Below, one piece after another: positions 6,463 through 13,157 of a stretch of DNA of 14,241 nt. Position 1 is the stretch's first letter; the number at the start of each line of letters is the position of its first letter. Location: positions 1-14,241 of the forward strand of contig JBGPBY010000144.1 of NCBI GenBank assembly GCA_041481485.1, written 5' to 3'. A program made the position numbers and the translations under genes. Source of the stretch: JBGPBY01 sp041481485. Lineage in GTDB: Bacteria; Acidobacteriota; Terriglobia; 20CM-2-55-15. Under the pieces are notes generated by a model. The model was not told where the DNA came from. It saw nothing but the letters and a program-made list of their open reading frames with translations, and did no database searches.

Positions 6463-7470
6463 ATGCGATCAAAAGCGGCCCTGTCATTCATAGCTGTCAC
6501 GCTGTTCGCTTTGGTGTTGGGTGCCGCACCCACCGATACCCTGCCGGCACAACTCAGCGATGCGGAATACTGGAAGATGATTACCGGTTTCTCGGAACCC
6601 GGTGGATCCTTCCAGCTGGAGATCATTACATCCAACGAAACTTCCTATCAGTCGGTCATGCCGGATCTCATGCGAGTTACGAAGCCCGGCGGCACCTACC
6701 TTGGTGTCGGGCCCGAACAGAATTTCACTTATATCGCAGCCTTGCAGCCGAAGATCGCGTTCATCTTTGATATTCGCCGCGACATGATGCTGGAACATCT
6801 CATGTACAAGGCCGTGTTCGAGATGTCGGCCGATCGGGTGCAGTTCGTGTCCAATTTGTTTTCCCGGCAAAAACCTTCACAAGTGACCGATGCCGACTCC
6901 GTACAGGCGATCTTTCAGGGCTTCAGCCGGGTTTCTGCCAATACGGCGCTCGCCGAGGCGCACCTCAAGGACATTCTGTATCGCTTGAAAACGGCTCATG
7001 GCTTTACGCTGTCGGCGGCGGATGAAAGCCGGATTCGCGCGATCTATTTCACGTTCTCGCGAGAAGGCGTGTTGAATTTCTCCTCGAGCTTCATGAGTCC
7101 CGGTTATGCAGGACTGATGACCATGACCGACGGTCGCGGCAAAAACTGGAGCTTTCTGGCGACCAAAGAAAATTACGATCGCGTGCGCGCAATGCATCAG
7201 AAAAACCTGATCGTGCCGTTGGTCGGCGATTTCGGCGGTCCAAAATCTCTGCGCATGGCGGGGCAGTATCTCCGGGAGCATGGCGCCATTCTGAACGTTT
7301 TCTACCTTTCGAATGTTGAGGATTACATCGGCAACGTCTGGACACAGTACTTGAGCAATATCGCATCGTTCCCTATGGATTCGTCGAGTGTCCTCATGCG
7401 CTGGCATATCGGCCAGTCGAACAGCCTCGCTTCCATGAGTGGCTTCGCCAGGCAGGCAGGGTCCAGATGA
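6463..7470 (+). CDS. exported DUF7790 / LIC_10091-like protein
   Basis: A 335-residue protein. The N-terminus MRSKAALSFIAVTLFALVLG with a following AAP is a signal peptide or anchor. The body has SEPGGSF (44-50), TSNETSYQSVMPDL (57-69), GGTYLGVGPEQNFTYIAA (77-93), IAFIFDIRRDMMLEHLMYKAVFE (98-120) and VPLVGDFGGPKSLR (251-264). These match, from memory, a conserved family labelled LIC_10091 or DUF7790, thought to have a methyltransferase-like Rossmann fold. GVGPEQNFTY and FDIRR would correspond to the usual nucleotide-binding loop and acidic strand end. No reaction is known. AAGGAG at 6448-6453, 9 bases before the ATG at 6463, decides this start over the upstream in-frame ATG at 6409. Location outside the cytoplasm would argue against SAM use. 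Confidence 0.75.
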   Translation: MRSKAALSFIAVTLFALVLGAAPTDTLPAQLSDAEYWKMITGFSEPGGSFQLEIITSNETSYQSVMPDLMRVTKPGGTYLGVGPEQNFTYIAALQPKIAFIFDIRRDMMLEHLMYKAVFEMSADRVQFVSNLFSRQKPSQVTDADSVQAIFQGFSRVSANTALAEAHLKDILYRLKTAHGFTLSAADESRIRAIYFTFSREGVLNFSSSFMSPGYAGLMTMTDGRGKNWSFLATKENYDRVRAMHQKNLIVPLVGDFGGPKSLRMAGQYLREHGAILNVFYLSNVEDYIGNVWTQYLSNIASFPMDSSSVLMRWHIGQSNSLASMSGFARQAGSR

Positions 7471-7497
7471 ATCGCTGACCCCTGCTTCGGACTTTAG

Positions 7498-7506
7498 AGG
7501 AGAGGG
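7498..7506 (+). promoter_or_regulatory. strong Shine-Dalgarno without a standard start codon after it
   Basis: AGGAGAGGG, a near-perfect ribosome site, is followed 5 bases later by ATT, not ATG, GTG or TTG. No other start codon lies at a useful distance. It precedes the lipoprotein-like frame at 7512-7673. Confidence 0.5.
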
Positions 7507-7511
7507 CGGCC

Positions 7512-7673
7512 ATTCCGCGCATCACAGCCATCTTCGTTTTGATCCTGATTGCAGCATGTGTCCCTCAAAGCACTTCGCTATTTGATCCCAACTCCCACTT
7601 TAGCTTCTTGCTCTTAACGCAAAAAATGTGTCCATGCGTCGAGAGCATTCGCGATAATAGCCGCTGGCAATGA
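7512..7673 (+). CDS. possible short lipoprotein with ATT start (or start-lost remnant)
   Basis: If ATT at 7512 is read as the start, the 53-residue product begins (M)PRITAIFVLILIAAC. That is an Arg, a hydrophobic run and an IAAC lipobox with Cys16, a textbook lipoprotein signal. A 38-residue mature part follows with a CPC motif and ends SIRDNSRWQ. A strong Shine-Dalgarno sits at 7498-7506. The TGA at 7671-7673 overlaps the dapC ATG as ATGA, the usual sign of translational coupling. The next upstream in-frame stop is at 7476-7478. ATT starts are very rare (known for infC), so this could be a real gene with an unusual start, a gene that lost its ATG, a sequencing error or chance. Function unknown. 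Confidence 0.3.
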   Translation: MPRITAIFVLILIAACVPQSTSLFDPNSHFSFLLLTQKMCPCVESIRDNSRWQ

Positions 7674-8863
7674 ATCATCTGCTTGCGAGTCTTCATGCGT
7701 ATCCCTTTGAACGATTGAAACAATTGTTTGCTTCTGTGACGCCGAATGCCGCCTACAGCCATATCAGTCTCGGCATCGGAGAGCCGCGGCATGCGACACC
7801 TCAATTGGTGCTGGATGCATTGGCGGCAGCGACGGGGGAACTGGCCGCATATCCGCCAACGGCGGGGTCCAATGCATTGCGTCAGGCATGTGCGGGATGG
7901 ATTGAACGGCGTTATAGCGTGAGCCTTGATGCGGCGTCCCAGATCTTACCAGTGAATGGTTCGCGCGAAGCGTTGTTCGCGTTCGCCCAATGTGTGGTCG
8001 ATGCCGGCAGCGATACCACTGTCATCTGCCCGAATCCGTTTTATCAAATTTATGAAGGGGCCGCTTTGCTCGCAGGGGCGATACCATATTACGCGCCGAG
8101 CGATCCTGCCCGGAACTTCAACATAAACTGGGAAGCTATCCAGGAATCCGTGTGGGCCAGCACGCAGCTTGTGTATGTGTGCTCGCCGGGCAATCCCACC
8201 GGCGCCGTTATGCCGATGACCGATTGGGAAATGCTTTTTGAACGGAGTGCGAGATACGGATTTGTCATTGCCAGTGACGAGTGCTACAGCGAAATCTACT
8301 TTCGGGATGAACCTCCGCTTGGAAGCCTGGAAGCGGCCGTCCGGGCCGGCATTCGAGATTTCAAGAACCTGGTGGTGTTTACCAGTTTGTCAAAGCGGAG
8401 CAATGTGCCGGGAATGCGCAGCGGATTCGTGGCCGGCGACGCGGACATTCTGAAGAAGTTTCTGCTTTATCGCACATATCACGGCTGCGCGATGAGCGGA
8501 ATGATCCAGGCTGCCAGTATTGCTGCATGGAACGATGAAGCGCACGTTGTGGCTAACCGCGAGCTGTACCGCAGGAAATTTGCCGCGGTCACACCGATGC
8601 TGGCCGAAGTCCTGGACGTTCGACTGCCCGATGCGAGCTTCTATCTTTGGGCAGGTGTGCCCGGTGGCGATGACGAATGCTTCGCACAGAACCTGATGGC
8701 TCAATACAATGTTACTGTGCTCCCGGGAACGTATCTCGCGCGTCACGCTGAGGGCAGCAATCCGGGAACGGGTCGAATTCGTATGGCCCTGGTGGCGGAG
8801 ACAGAAGAATGTGTGGAGGCGGCAAAGCGAATTGTGGCGTTTGTGAAAGGTGGAAAGAGCTGA
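7670..8863 (+). CDS. dapC: N-succinyldiaminopimelate aminotransferase
   Basis: A 397-residue cytoplasmic PLP enzyme of fold type I, class I/II. It transfers an amino group from glutamate to N-succinyl-2-amino-6-ketopimelate in the succinylase route to meso-DAP and lysine. Visible landmarks are SLGIGEP (33-39), NGSREALF (96-103), CPNPFYQIYEG (120-130), SPGNPTG (172-178), ASDECYSEIYF (201-211, PLP-contacting Asp203), the Schiff-base lysine Lys242 in TSLSKRSNVPGMRSGF (238-253), and the carboxylate-binding Arg371 in GRIRMAL. NVPGMRSGF after the lysine is typical of the DapC type. Sequence alone cannot fully separate DapC from other class I aminotransferases, but the downstream dapD and dapE settle it. 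The start overlaps the stop of a possible short frame (ATGA). There is no clear Shine-Dalgarno; GATAAT lies 11 bases before the ATG. Confidence 0.93.
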   Translation: MNHLLASLHAYPFERLKQLFASVTPNAAYSHISLGIGEPRHATPQLVLDALAAATGELAAYPPTAGSNALRQACAGWIERRYSVSLDAASQILPVNGSREALFAFAQCVVDAGSDTTVICPNPFYQIYEGAALLAGAIPYYAPSDPARNFNINWEAIQESVWASTQLVYVCSPGNPTGAVMPMTDWEMLFERSARYGFVIASDECYSEIYFRDEPPLGSLEAAVRAGIRDFKNLVVFTSLSKRSNVPGMRSGFVAGDADILKKFLLYRTYHGCAMSGMIQAASIAAWNDEAHVVANRELYRRKFAAVTPMLAEVLDVRLPDASFYLWAGVPGGDDECFAQNLMAQYNVTVLPGTYLARHAEGSNPGTGRIRMALVAETEECVEAAKRIVAFVKGGKS

Positions 8864-8864
8864 A

Positions 8865-9686
8865 ATGACTCAACTGGAAACGATCATCGGAGAGGCGTGG
8901 GAGAATCGCGCCAGTGTCAATAGCGCCAATGCGGGCAAGGAACTGCGCGATGCCGTTGAACACGTCATCGCGGAACTCAACCATGGCCGCCTGCGTGTGG
9001 CAACGCGCGAGAGTGTGGGCCGATGGACCACGCATCAGTGGATCAAAAAAGCCGTCCTGCTGTCTTTTCGCTTGAGCGACAACAACGTCATAAAAGCGGG
9101 TGAGCTTGGCTTCTATGACAAAGTTCCAGTGAAGTTCGCCCACTTGAGCGCTGACGAAATGAAAGCGACCGGTGTCCGCGTCGTACCGCCGGCCGTCGCC
9201 CGTCGAGGCAGCTTTATCGCCAGAGGCGCTATCCTGATGCCGTCATACGTGAACGTAGGCGCATACGTGGACGAAGGCACGATGGTCGATACATGGGCCA
9301 CCGTCGGTTCCTGCGCACAGGTCGGTAAAGGCGTTCACCTTTCGGGCGGCGCCGGGCTGGGCGGCGTGCTTGAACCGGTACAGGCAAGTCCCACCATCAT
9401 CGAAGACAATTGTTTCATCGGGGCGCGCTCTGAAATTGTCGAAGGCGTAATCGTTGAAGAAAATTCGGTGATCTCAATGGGCGTGTTCATTAGTCAGAGC
9501 ACAAAAATCTACGATCGAGCCACCGGCGAAATTTCCTACGGACGCGTACCGGCAGGCTCGGTGGTCGTTTCGGGAAACCTGCCCTCCGCAGACGGCAAGT
9601 ACAGTCTCTATTGCGCCGTGATCGTCAAACGTGTGGATGCGCAAACGCGAGCAAAGACGACATTGAACGACTTGCTCCGGGACTGA
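8865..9686 (+). CDS. dapD: 2,3,4,5-tetrahydropyridine-2,6-dicarboxylate N-succinyltransferase
   Basis: A 273-residue cytoplasmic trimeric acyltransferase that succinylates tetrahydrodipicolinate from succinyl-CoA, the step before DapC. It is nearly the same length as the E. coli enzyme (274) and collinear with it throughout. An alpha-helical N-terminal domain (1-100) with THQWIKKAVLLSFRL (56-70) leads to a left-handed beta-helix of hexapeptide repeats. The helix carries MPSYVNVGAYVDEGTMVDTWATVGSCAQVG (125-154), IIEDNCFIGARSEIVEGVIVEE (178-199) and YGRVPAGSVVVSGNLPS (225-241). VDEGTMVDTW holds the acidic active-site residues. The start at 8865 is one base after the dapC stop, with GGTGGAAAGAG as ribosome site inside dapC; an in-frame ATG at 8850 would add five residues. 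The stop shares a base with the dapE start. Confidence 0.97.
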   Translation: MTQLETIIGEAWENRASVNSANAGKELRDAVEHVIAELNHGRLRVATRESVGRWTTHQWIKKAVLLSFRLSDNNVIKAGELGFYDKVPVKFAHLSADEMKATGVRVVPPAVARRGSFIARGAILMPSYVNVGAYVDEGTMVDTWATVGSCAQVGKGVHLSGGAGLGGVLEPVQASPTIIEDNCFIGARSEIVEGVIVEENSVISMGVFISQSTKIYDRATGEISYGRVPAGSVVVSGNLPSADGKYSLYCAVIVKRVDAQTRAKTTLNDLLRD

Positions 9687-10840
9687 TGTCGCGCACACTG
9701 CAACTCACCGAACAGTTAATCTCACGACCTTCGGTTACTCCGGAAGACGCCGGTTGCCTGGACCTGATCGCCGCCCGGCTGACTCCACTGGGTTTCGAGT
9801 GCGAGCGTCTCGACAGCGGCCCGGAGACTTTTCATGTGCACAATCTGTGGGCGATACGCCGCAGCCACAAGCCACACGCTCCAACGCTTGTCTTCGCAGG
9901 ACACACCGACGTGGTGCCTCCCGGTCCGCTGCAGCAATGGACGAGTGATCCCTTCATTCCAGTGATTCGCGACGGCAATCTTTATGGGCGCGGCGCCGCC
10001 GATATGAAAGGCTCGATTGCTGCAATGGTTGTCGCGTGCGAGGAATTTCTGGCGAGGCATCCGGAAACACCAGTTTCCATTGCATTCCTTCTGACCAGCG
10101 ACGAAGAAGGTCCCGGCGTGGACGGCACCATAAAGGTATGCGAAGCCTTAGCCGCGCGAGGCGAGCGGCTGGACCGTTGCATCATCGGTGAACCGACATC
10201 CTTCGAGCGAACCGGTGACACGATCAAGAATGGCCGCCGCGGCACGCTGAGCGGAAAGCTTACGGTGAAAGGAATTCAAGGACACATCGCCTATCCTCAA
10301 CTCGCAAAAAATCCCATCCATAAATTCGCTCCTGCATTGGCGGAGCTTACTGCGGTCGAATGGGACAAGGGCAACGGGTTTTTTCAACCAACGAGCTGGC
10401 AGGTGAGCAACATCCACGCCGGTACTGGCGCAGGTAACATGATTCCCGGCGAATGTGTCGTGAATTTCAATTTCAGATTCAGCACTGAGTCGACTCCTGA
10501 AAGTCTTCAACAACGGCTGACAGAGGTACTCGATCGGCACGGCCTCGATTACAAAATGGAATGGAATGGTCTCGGCCGGCCCTTCCTGACTCAGCCGGGA
10601 AGACTGGTACGCGATGTACAAAATGCCATTCGCGAAGAAGCCGGAATCGAGCCGGAACTTTCAACCACCGGCGGCACCAGCGACGGGCGTTTCATCGCGC
10701 AGTTTTGTCCGGAGGTAATTGAACTCGGCCCTCCAAATGGCTCGATTCACAAAATCGATGAGCACGTGGCAGTTGCCGAGTTGGAAACACTGACGGGCAT
10801 CTACCGCCGTTGCCTGTTTCACCTCGCGCTCTCGAAGTAG
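9686..10840 (+). CDS. dapE: succinyl-diaminopimelate desuccinylase
   Basis: A 384-residue cytoplasmic M20 zinc amidohydrolase that removes succinate from N-succinyl-LL-DAP to give LL-DAP, the step after DapC. The di-zinc site is complete: His73 (AGHTDVVPPG), bridging Asp106 (GRGAADMKGS), general base Glu140 with Glu141 (SDEEGPGVDGT), Glu169 (IIGEPTS) and His355 (NGSIHKIDEH). All sit six residues beyond the E. coli positions. The dimerisation domain (about 183-295) includes KNGRRGTLSGKLTVKG and the lid histidine region KGIQGHIAYPQLAKNPIHK. GGTSDGRFI (329-337) is the substrate-binding loop. The ATG at 9686 overlaps the dapD stop in TGATG, so translation is coupled. The upstream in-frame ATG at 9611 lies inside dapD and is rejected. 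This is the last gene of the dap unit. Confidence 0.96.
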   Translation: MSRTLQLTEQLISRPSVTPEDAGCLDLIAARLTPLGFECERLDSGPETFHVHNLWAIRRSHKPHAPTLVFAGHTDVVPPGPLQQWTSDPFIPVIRDGNLYGRGAADMKGSIAAMVVACEEFLARHPETPVSIAFLLTSDEEGPGVDGTIKVCEALAARGERLDRCIIGEPTSFERTGDTIKNGRRGTLSGKLTVKGIQGHIAYPQLAKNPIHKFAPALAELTAVEWDKGNGFFQPTSWQVSNIHAGTGAGNMIPGECVVNFNFRFSTESTPESLQQRLTEVLDRHGLDYKMEWNGLGRPFLTQPGRLVRDVQNAIREEAGIEPELSTTGGTSDGRFIAQFCPEVIELGPPNGSIHKIDEHVAVAELETLTGIYRRCLFHLALSK

Positions 10841-10888
10841 TGAGCTGGCTGCCCAAACTCCGAATGCAGCGAAGCGCATCAATTCTTC

Positions 10889-10919
10889 CCCGTCCCGAGT
10901 CGATCTTAAAGTGGACGGG
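10889..10919 (+). terminator. weak stem-loop after dapE
   Basis: CCCGTCC (10889-10895) and GGACGGG (10913-10919) can form a 7-bp stem with a 17-base loop. The following TTCGATTTT is only moderately T-rich. It may end the dap transcript or be part of the mntA control region; it is a weak call. Confidence 0.28.
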
Positions 10920-10953
10920 TTCGATTTTCGAAGGGACTCCGCCGGTGTAGAAT
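10920..10953 (+). promoter_or_regulatory. putative mntA promoter with operator-like palindrome
   Basis: TAGAAT at 10948-10953 lies 5 bases before the mntA ATG and could be a -10 box for a leaderless or near-leaderless message; there is no Shine-Dalgarno. The perfect inverted repeat TTCGA-TTT-TCGAA (10920-10932) covers the place where a -35 box would fall (10925-10930), which suits a repressor site. No good -35 consensus is present. Toxin-antitoxin operons are often self-regulated, so this fits, but it is inference. Confidence 0.35.
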
Positions 10954-10958
10954 GCCTC

Positions 10959-11399
10959 ATGGCTCTGCGTGATCTGAAATCGATTCGGAGTGCGTTGATT
11001 CCTTATCTCCATTCCAAACCGGACATTCAAGCTTGTTATCTGTTTGGTTCCGTCGTGTCCGGCAGGGCGCGTCCGGACAGCGACGTGGACATCGCGGTTC
11101 TCGTTTCGGAAACTGTGATGCGCCGCGATCCATTCAAGTACCGGTTACGGCTCATGTCCGATCTGATGAAACTCTTGAATCGAGATGATGTCGATCTGAT
11201 TTTGCTCAACCAGGCTCCTCCGCTGCTCGCACATCGCGTTCTCTCCAGAGGAGCATTGATTTTCGAGCGGTCGGCTTCGGCCCGAGTTGCATTTCAAGTT
11301 CGCACCGTTAACAGGTATCTCGACACCCAGCCCATGCGAAACCTGTATCTTGCCTACCTCAGGAAGCATGCTCGCGAGGGCCGTATTCTTGGTAGATAG
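10959..11399 (+). CDS. mntA: MntA-type nucleotidyltransferase antitoxin
   Basis: A 146-residue cytoplasmic minimal nucleotidyltransferase. It carries the exact GSx10DxD signature: Gly30-Ser31 (YLFGSVVSGRARPDSDVD) with metal-binding Asp42 and Asp44. A further acidic strand is VDLILLN (78-84), with Asp79 the likely third carboxylate. In the characterised HepT/MntA systems this enzyme adds AMP groups to a tyrosine of the HepT toxin and so silences it. The next gene, overlapping this one, is a HepT protein, so the partner assignment is firm. The ATG at 10959 has no Shine-Dalgarno but follows a TAGAAT box by 5 bases. An upstream in-frame ATG at 10911 lies in the palindromic leader and is less likely. 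The C-terminal 40 residues are basic and helical, as in the family. Confidence 0.9.
   Translation: MALRDLKSIRSALIPYLHSKPDIQACYLFGSVVSGRARPDSDVDIAVLVSETVMRRDPFKYRLRLMSDLMKLLNRDDVDLILLNQAPPLLAHRVLSRGALIFERSASARVAFQVRTVNRYLDTQPMRNLYLAYLRKHAREGRILGR
11376..11380 (+). promoter_or_regulatory. ribosome site supporting the TTG start of hepT
   Basis: GAGGG ends 8 bases before TTG at 11389, inside the 3' end of mntA. The competing ATG at 11368 has AGGAAG only one base ahead of it, too close to work well. Confidence 0.45.
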
Positions 11400-11805
11400 C
11401 AACGTTGTACTCAAGCGAATCGGTCGAATTCGCAAGTGTGTTGCTGCGCTGGAAACCATCCGCCGCACTCATTCGAAATCACAATTCCTGTCGGATGAAA
11501 TGATTCAGGCTGCCGCTGAACGCAATCTTCAGGTCGCAATACAGTCGGTTCTCGACATATGCAACCACGCTGTTGCCGACATGAAACTGGAAGTTCCCGA
11601 CGAAGAGAAACAGGCCATCCAAATCCTGGCGTCTCACAAACTGGTCCCGAAACGCCTGGCCCACACACTGACCTCGATGGCGGGGATGCGCAACGTGCTG
11701 GTACATGAGTATCTCGAAGTGGATCACGCCCTGCTGTACGCGACCATAAGCAACAATCTCGGGGACTTCGAAAAGCTCATCAAAGCAATCTTGAAATTGT
11801 TGTGA
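11389..11805 (+). CDS. hepT: HepT-family RNase toxin (HEPN, DUF86)
   Basis: A 138-residue all-helical HEPN-superfamily protein from the probable TTG start. The defining Rx4HxY motif is intact: Arg101, His106 and Tyr108 in RNVLVHEY. In studied pairs Arg and His form the RNase site of the dimer and the Tyr is the residue AMPylated by MntA. The N-terminus MVDSNVVLKRIGRI fits the usual HepT opening, which is why I chose TTG at 11389 with GAGGG 8 bases ahead. ATG at 11368 would add seven residues. The gene overlaps mntA by 11 bases, so the antitoxin is made first and translation is linked. All key residues of both partners are present, so the module looks functional. It sits between dapE and a porin gene, with no sign of an associated mobile element. 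Confidence 0.88.
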   Translation: MVDSNVVLKRIGRIRKCVAALETIRRTHSKSQFLSDEMIQAAAERNLQVAIQSVLDICNHAVADMKLEVPDEEKQAIQILASHKLVPKRLAHTLTSMAGMRNVLVHEYLEVDHALLYATISNNLGDFEKLIKAILKLL

Positions 11806-11848
11806 CAGCACCGTTTCCTGCTGGCTGTGAGTTACTGGAGACTAGAAG

Positions 11849-11874
11849 TCGATTCCGACACATCGATTCCGACA
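11849..11874 (+). repeat. 12-bp tandem direct repeat upstream of the porin promoter
   Basis: TCGATTCCGACA occurs twice, at 11849-11860 and 11863-11874, separated by CA (14-base period). The second copy ends 4 bases before the -35 box of the porin promoter. That placement is typical of class II activator sites bound by dimeric response regulators. Which regulator binds cannot be told; it is not an obvious PhoB box. Confidence 0.6.
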
Positions 11875-11878
11875 ACTG

Positions 11879-11907
11879 TTGCACAGACGGAGATACGTTC
11901 GTATCAT
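11879..11907 (+). promoter_or_regulatory. sigma-70 type promoter of the porin gene
   Basis: The -35 box TTGCAC (11879-11884), a 17-base spacer and the -10 box TATCAT (11902-11907) are followed by 6 bases and then the ATG at 11914. The usual start distance of about 7 bases puts the first transcribed base on the A of the ATG, so the mRNA should be leaderless. No Shine-Dalgarno precedes the ATG, which agrees. Confidence 0.62.
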
Positions 11908-11913
11908 CACCAA

Positions 11914-13128
11914 ATGCGATGGCTTGCAGCCGCCCTTTCGGTTGTCAGTTGTTGTGCCGGCGCTACATCGATGGCCCAGACACCGCCCGCGCAATCGCCT
12001 GCGGATCAAATTGAGTCTCTGGACAAGGAGATTCGGCAACTCAAAGCAGAACTGGACACTCTCCGGCGCGAGATTTCGCCGAAAATTCCTGCCGACCTTT
12101 CGTTTCGGGAAGAAGTGACTGTTCCGGATCTTGGCCGCGATGAAAGAGAAAATACGATCAATGCCAGGCCGGAGATTTTCCTTCAAACCCGCTTCGCGAA
12201 GATTCCGGTTGCAGGCGCCGATCCGGGTGAAGTGGATCAAAATTTTCAAATGACCCGTATCGAAACCCGCTGGGCCGGCCGGGTTTCGCCGCGCGTTGGA
12301 GCCGGACTCGAACTTCATTTTGAGCCTGCCGCTGAGGGCACTCCGGAAGAGATTCTAAATGATGCTTTCCTGGAGTTTTATGTGACGAGAGGTTTCACGA
12401 TTCGCGCGGGACAGTTCGTCATTCCATTTGGATTCGATGTTCAGCAATCCAGCGAAGAACGGGAATATCCGGAACGTGCGATGGTCGACGGTTACGTTTT
12501 TCCCGGGGAGAGGGATCGCGGCATTCTGGTTCAGTGGATGGGTGGCGACGCCAGCAAAAGTCTCGCGAATACCCAAGTTCAGGCGGCTCTATTGAACGGG
12601 AATCGTTTTTTTTCGGATTCCGATACTCACCTGAATTCCGTATTGCGAGTCAGGCGCATCTTTCCAAAAGCCGGTCTTTCTGTTGGAGTTTCGGGCCTGG
12701 TGGGTAGTCAGATTCTCGAACCGGGATCCAAAGGTAGCACTCATGTAAGGATTGGCGGACTCGACGCACAATACAACTGGAATCGCTTCGGTTTTCGGTT
12801 TGAGTGGGTAGGTGGGACGCAGCCTGCCACCCTTCTTTCGTTGAAACCGGAATTCACCTCTTCATTTGTTCCTGGGGGGGAGATTTCGGGAATTACCGGA
12901 GCGCTGCTGGTTAAGACAAGTTCACGTGGCCGCGCATATGGCCGGTATGACAGGCTGACCGGAGATCCGACGAATACGACGCAAGCCCACGCCGTTGATA
13001 TCGGATATCTGCACCTGCTTAAAAGTCACGTGCGGCTTTCGGCCGATTATCAGTGGAAGAATCGCCCGACGGAGAACGATGACGCGGTTAACACGCGCGT
13101 ACAAATTACTTTGGACATCGTATTTTGA
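11914..13128 (+). CDS. outer-membrane porin, phosphate-selective porin O/P type
   Basis: A 404-residue outer-membrane beta-barrel. The signal peptide is residues 1-21 (RWLAAALSVVSCCAGATSMA, cut before QTPP). A short coiled coil (about 31-56, IESLDKEIRQLKAELDTLRREI) is probably periplasmic and a trimerisation element. The barrel starts near residue 82. Typical Porin_O_P landmarks are FLEFYVTRGFTIRAGQFVIPFGFD, then a conserved acidic EEREYPERAMV stretch and FPGERDRGILVQW. Alternating strands run to the C-terminal RVQITLDIVF, whose last residue is the Phe needed for BAM recognition. The family includes phosphate and polyphosphate channels, but members without tested specificity are common, so phosphate uptake is only a possibility. 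The ATG at 11914 is set by the promoter; the frame upstream to 11827 contains the promoter itself. It converges on the hydrolase gene with a 29-base gap and no visible terminator hairpin. Confidence 0.86.
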   Translation: MRWLAAALSVVSCCAGATSMAQTPPAQSPADQIESLDKEIRQLKAELDTLRREISPKIPADLSFREEVTVPDLGRDERENTINARPEIFLQTRFAKIPVAGADPGEVDQNFQMTRIETRWAGRVSPRVGAGLELHFEPAAEGTPEEILNDAFLEFYVTRGFTIRAGQFVIPFGFDVQQSSEEREYPERAMVDGYVFPGERDRGILVQWMGGDASKSLANTQVQAALLNGNRFFSDSDTHLNSVLRVRRIFPKAGLSVGVSGLVGSQILEPGSKGSTHVRIGGLDAQYNWNRFGFRFEWVGGTQPATLLSLKPEFTSSFVPGGEISGITGALLVKTSSRGRAYGRYDRLTGDPTNTTQAHAVDIGYLHLLKSHVRLSADYQWKNRPTENDDAVNTRVQITLDIVF

Positions 13129-13157
13129 GATGAATTATGTTTTAGAAATCCGCGTTG

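Noticed and set aside
7471..7669. Lysine riboswitch or leader-peptide attenuator before dapC
   Set aside because: No lysine-rich leader, no recognisable lysine aptamer helices or antiterminator/terminator pair; the stretch instead reads as a short lipoprotein-like frame.
11827..11913. Upstream ATG giving a porin 29 residues longer
   Set aside because: The added residues are not part of a signal peptide, and this stretch contains the direct repeat and the promoter; the signal peptide begins exactly at 11914.
13129..13157. Bidirectional terminator between the convergent porin and hydrolase genes
   Set aside because: The 29-base gap has no inverted repeat or T-run strong enough to call.
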